From positions 1 through 12,277 of the forward strand of contig JAOXYB010046447.1 in assembly GCA_028565635.1 (NCBI GenBank): DNA of 12,277 bases, given 5' to 3'. Positions 1 through 12,277 of the stretch are shown in pieces. This DNA is from Phoronis ovalis (lineage: Eukaryota; Phoronida; Phoronidae). Position 1 is the stretch's first letter, and each line of letters opens with the position of its first letter. The notes beneath the pieces were generated by a model that searched no databases, was not told the origin of the DNA, and saw only the letters and a program-made list of their open reading frames with translations. The position numbers and the translations under genes were made by a program.

Positions 1-377
1 ATTTCCTATAAATGGGTCTAGAAGTTTACCGCCTTGCGGAAGTTGTACCCTGGGTACACTTCTGTAGTACCCCTTACAACAACGACCCTTTCTGCGCTAG
101 TCAGAGATTAAAATCAATGAGTAAACTTAAAGGTAATAATTTGTGGACGGAGAACCAGCTAGATTGATTGTTGCAATAACTATTGAAACAAGGTTTTATT
201 GAATAATACAAACCATCATGAAGAGTGGTGTAAGCATATCTAATCTGTCTCTTGCAGTCAAAAACTTGAAGCTCCAATGTCATCACGGACGTCTTTCCAG
301 TTTTCTTATCCAAAACAATCTTTTATCATTATACCTCGTATTTAATAAACTTGCCGATACATAATTTCTGTTTTCAG
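1..377 (+). other. Intron of the neudesin-like gene, 5' end outside window
   Basis: No stretch here matches the missing start of neudesin (signal peptide, then the residues before PIY). It ends in TTTTCAG at 371-377, a good acceptor for the exon at 378. A 15-base palindrome, TGTACCCTGGGTACA, lies at 44-58; its meaning is unknown. Confidence 0.7.
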
Positions 378-1359
<982 letters not shown>

Positions 1360-1635
1360 CCTGGGATTATGCAATGCAAATTTAAGAATTCAGAACTAAA
1401 CAAACAAGTGCCGATCACTGGAGCAATCAAGGGAGCTTTATTGTCGAAATGTAATCATCAAAATGTTTGGTTTACCGGACTTCGTTAATGATGTAGTAAC
1501 AGCAGTTGCAGTACATGTCACATCCTATTTGCAGAATGATCAGAATTCTTTTCCACTTTACAAATGAATATTTGTGCTGCTATGGATTTATGATTTTTTA
1601 AAGAATGCACAGTATGCTATTGTACTTGTGTTCAA

Positions 1636-1641
1636 ATTAAA
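1636..1641 (+). terminator. Candidate poly(A) signal ATTAAA of the neudesin-like gene
   Basis: ATTAAA, 277 bases after the stop at 1357-1359, is the first common poly(A) hexamer downstream. No AATAAA is nearer. A further ATTAAA near 1988 is an alternative. Assigned by position only. Confidence 0.4.
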
Positions 1642-1804
1642 CATTCCACAAAAATCACGAGTTATTATGACCACCATAACTTGGAAGTTTAGGCACAAGA
1701 TCAGTATATTACTGAATACCATGACAAATTAGTTTTAGGCTACAATCAGCAATGGTCAACATGCTTGCATTGTCTGTTTACTGCACATATAAATTTGTTT
1801 ATCT

Positions 1805-1904
1805 TTGGTGGAGCCACTGGTGTGCAACCTCAATTGTTGCAACATGCAAAATTCAGGAATAATGATGCCAGAAATATTCAGGTTCACACAAATGGCTCCA
1901 CCAA
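1805..1904. repeat. Long imperfect hairpin (about 29-bp stem, 41-nt loop)
   Basis: The left arm 1805-1834 pairs with the right arm 1876-1904. The outer 12 bases (TTGGTGGAGCCA against TGGCTCCACCAA) are perfect. Pairing then continues through GTGTG and AACCT with two mismatches and one bulged C before the loop. The flanks do not pair and I see no target-site duplication. It could be a microRNA-type precursor, a structured 3' UTR element or a small foldback relic. Confidence 0.75.
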
Positions 1905-2575
1905 TTCATGAAAACAATCTACTGCAACCAAACGTTAACATTTTGTTTCACTGTTGTCACAGCATCTTTACTGGAATGTTCTTGCAATTAAATTCTCCAT
2001 AACTATTCAGTTCAGATAAATCTATATTTAATTTTACAAAACAGAGAAAGCTTGGATCCAGTAATTACAATGACAGAATGACAAACTTTTTGTGTCTAGT
2101 TGTATTCAAACCTACCGATATATAAAGTTGCTGTTATTTATCATGTATTAATGTTCTGTTTGTGGTAAGATGGTAGGATTCACCATGACAATTATGCAGC
2201 AAGTGATAATTTGATATTAGCAGTAGAAATTAAACATGGTTGAAATAAGAAACATTACATTTGATGATATAGCAAATGCGCGATGTTTTTTAAGCTTAAA
2301 ACAGTCGAAAAGCTGACTATTTATCTGTACAGCAATTGATACTTGTATTGCATAATTTTGATACAATCATTCATCTGCTCAAGATATTTAACCAGTATTT
2401 GTTGTTAATATCGCAAATGAAATTTCAGTACATTCTAGTTGCAGTACACTAAGTTTAGAGGTATAACTATGGTTATACAAGAGGTATCTAATTCTGAAGA
2501 AGACTAAACATAGTCCTGACAGCAGGTGACTTGATGATACATGACCGAGGATAGAAGTGCGTGACTACACAAACA

Positions 2576-10637
<8,062 letters not shown>

Positions 10638-10710
10638 TGCGATTTGTCGTTTCTACCTGTCTTCTACTAATACACCAAAACAGCACTGTGTCCAAGAAGA
10701 AACCGCACTA

Positions 10711-10718
10711 CCTTTTAT
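10711..10718 (-). promoter_or_regulatory. TATA-like box of the calmodulin promoter
   Basis: ATAAAAGG on the minus strand, 74 to 81 bases upstream of the ATG. A start about 30 bases downstream would fall near 10681-10688, giving a 5' UTR of about 50 bases. Further upstream are an E2F-like TTGGCGGGAT (10939-10948) and a CCAAT box (10984-10988), both in minus orientation. CpG dinucleotides are locally more frequent around 10920-11000. Confidence 0.5.
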
Positions 10719-10719
10719 G

Positions 10720-12277
10720 TGACCTTACGCACATGAATATTTTAGTTCTGTTAAACACTAAATTTGCCATTTGAAACAATAATTTCCTCATAATATTTAG
10801 GCCAACAATCATAAAAATGTTATTTGATGCTATTTTGTATATTTCAATACGCAAACATCCTGTCTTGTATTTAAAACTTGGAGTGTTTATGTTTTATAGC
10901 GAAAGGATTTTTGTTCACTGCCGGCTAATTCGGATTAAATCCCGCCAAGGTTGCAACGGGAAGTCTTTGTATCGCGTATTGTGATTGGATAACGGGCACC
11001 TGCAATGCAGCATGACTTTTCTGTAGTATCTGCAATTTTCAATTGATCGCAGATCATTTTATTGTTTGTAACAATATTGGAAACATATTGCAGTTTATTT
11101 CTCACCTGCAATATGTCGATAAACTTAATGTATCACTATTAACTTCAGGAAGTGATTCAAGTAAAACGCAGTAAAACATATATCATGTGGGCATGAAAAA
11201 TTGGAGCATGAATCCGACAATGGCTTTTGTGTTTGTTATTTATATATAGATTACACAGTTTTTATATTATGAATTTTGCTTTAAATTTTAAACTGCGATG
11301 CACTTTTTCATGTTTCGGTCACCAAAATATTTATCCCCATTCATTTTTCCGCATCTGTATAAATCGCACCCCCCCCCCCCCGGTCGTCCCCCGTCCGACT
11401 GACCCCTTGTTACAAACTTCGTGTCGTCTATAAAAACGGGTGTTGTTCAAATGTCAAATCATAAATGTATATTTCTATCTATAATCGATCGACTTGCCAT
11501 CCTTTCAATCATATTTTCCTATTCATAATACCCCGGGTACCAGGGCAACAATTAAAAGGCAAATCGGGGATTGAATATAAAATGTAAAAGTATAAAATCA
11601 TAGATGAAATGAGTGTTTGCAGTTTTTTGGAATCAATGTTTGCATCTCTAGGAAATAAGATATCAATTCCTACGTAAATAGAATATTTTAAATATGTCTC
11701 CGAGCTGGAATTAAATGAATTAACAAAGAATGCCATATGGTCATTTAACTTATTTAACAGGTATTAATATTGCACATCAAAACGGCATATTGTTCTAAGT
11801 GAATTATATCCTATTTTCTATGGGCATTTTCATTAATTTCCATGTATAATTTCTTCCTAATTCGTTCGCTTGTAAAAACTGATTTGATATCATTATACGT
11901 TGCAATCCGAGGTTGGCAACGTACCGATTTATTTCCATTCATCTGTTTTTTATGATCATTAAAATTTTACATTAATTAAACACTGAATTTTATTAAAAGA
12001 ATACTACAGTGTGCTCTGAATGTACCCGTCTACTTAATATCAAGCGCCATCTGGTGTGCGTAGTTTTTAGTGATTTTTAGAATAAGTAGACGAGGACAGA
12101 TAATTATGATTAACATCCATAGTTTGTTTCTTGTTACGAATGTGTTATTTTTCCCCATATTAAATGTTTACTGATAGCAGCTAAGTAACAGCAACAGAAA
12201 CAAAAGATGTTAAAATTATAAGTATTTCAAACAGCCAGGTGTTGGTATCCAGTTTTCCACTTTTCTGTGACCACAGT
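10720..12277. other. Upstream flank of calmodulin, no further gene seen
   Basis: Calmodulin promoter-proximal sequence, then AT-rich intergenic DNA with a C13 tract (11369-11381) and a CTCF-like site within an inverted repeat (12027-12092). Open frames at 11227-11433 (+) and 11509-11736 (-) are low-complexity, AT-driven and show no recognisable domain or splice context. Confidence 0.6.
12044..12057 (-). promoter_or_regulatory. CTCF-like site (ACACCAGATGGCGC)
   Basis: On the minus strand this matches the CTCF core CCASYAGRKGGCRS at 13 of 14 positions. It sits between inverted arms CGTCTACTTA (12027-12036) and TAAGTAGACG (12083-12092). It is about 1.4 kb upstream of the calmodulin start, where an insulator would be sensible. 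If real, it implies a bilaterian, since CTCF is a bilaterian protein. Such motifs also spread inside repeats. Confidence 0.45.

Larger units (their letters stand above)
1360..2575. other. Convergent intergenic region: 3' UTRs and a hairpin
   Basis: Space between the neudesin-like stop (+) and the most distal calmodulin tail exon (-). It should hold the 3' UTRs of both genes. It contains candidate poly(A) hexamers for the + strand (1636-1641) and for the - strand (TTTAAT at 2027-2032, read as ATTAAA), and a long hairpin at 1805-1904. The open frame at 1805-2002 overlaps the hairpin and has no family look, so I do not call it a gene. Confidence 0.6.

Noticed and set aside
11227-11736. Open frames in the right flank
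   Set aside because: They are low-complexity, AT-rich or poly-C driven, with no domain, no splice context and no conserved motif.

Overview
This is a window of animal (metazoan) nuclear DNA: AT-rich, with short exons, GT-AG introns, poly-C tracts and small non-coding repeats. It holds two genes lying tail to tail. The calmodulin has Phe rather than Tyr at residue 99 and tails of the FV(T/K)MMTSK kind, which suggests an invertebrate. A good CTCF-like site would suit a bilaterian. I cannot name the phylum.

Left end (about 1-1700, + strand): the last three exons of a neudesin-type (NENF/MAPR family) gene with a cytochrome-b5-like heme-binding domain. The first exon or exons lie outside the window. 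The protein ends in KTEL, a KDEL-like ER-retention signal. A 29-bp hairpin lies further downstream (1805-1904).

Middle and right (2576-10637, - strand): a complete calmodulin gene. Four constitutive exons are clear: ATG-only exon 1 (10635-10637), exon 2 (9218-9248), exon 3 (8297-8440) and exon 4 (7890-8132). Together they encode residues 1-139 plus the first base of the codon for Glu140. The main discovery is what follows. Instead of one terminal exon there are five, each exactly 29 nt, in the same phase, behind a TTTCAG acceptor and ending in a stop at the same position: 7415-7443 (EFVQMMCSK), 6979-7007 (EFVTMMTTK), 6309-6337 (EFVKMMTSK), 4597-4625 (EFVKMMQSK) and 2576-2604 (EFCTMMTSK). Any one of them completes a 149-codon calmodulin. 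The gene could therefore make five calmodulins that differ only in the last helix of EF-hand 4. The two distal exons sit in two diverged copies of a tandem duplication (about 2153-3690 and 3858-6180), which shows how the array grew. Silent changes between the exons, with no frameshift or early stop, argue that all five are functional.

Intron 1 (9249-10634) carries a foldback repeat with an 8-bp target-site duplication and a perfect CRE palindrome. Intron 2 carries a small degenerate tandem repeat. The right end (about 10720-12277) is the upstream flank: a TATA-like box, an E2F-like site, a CCAAT box and, further out, a CTCF-like site inside an inverted repeat. I see no other protein gene there. 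Exon structure and function are read from the sequence and from family knowledge; expression of each tail exon is inference.
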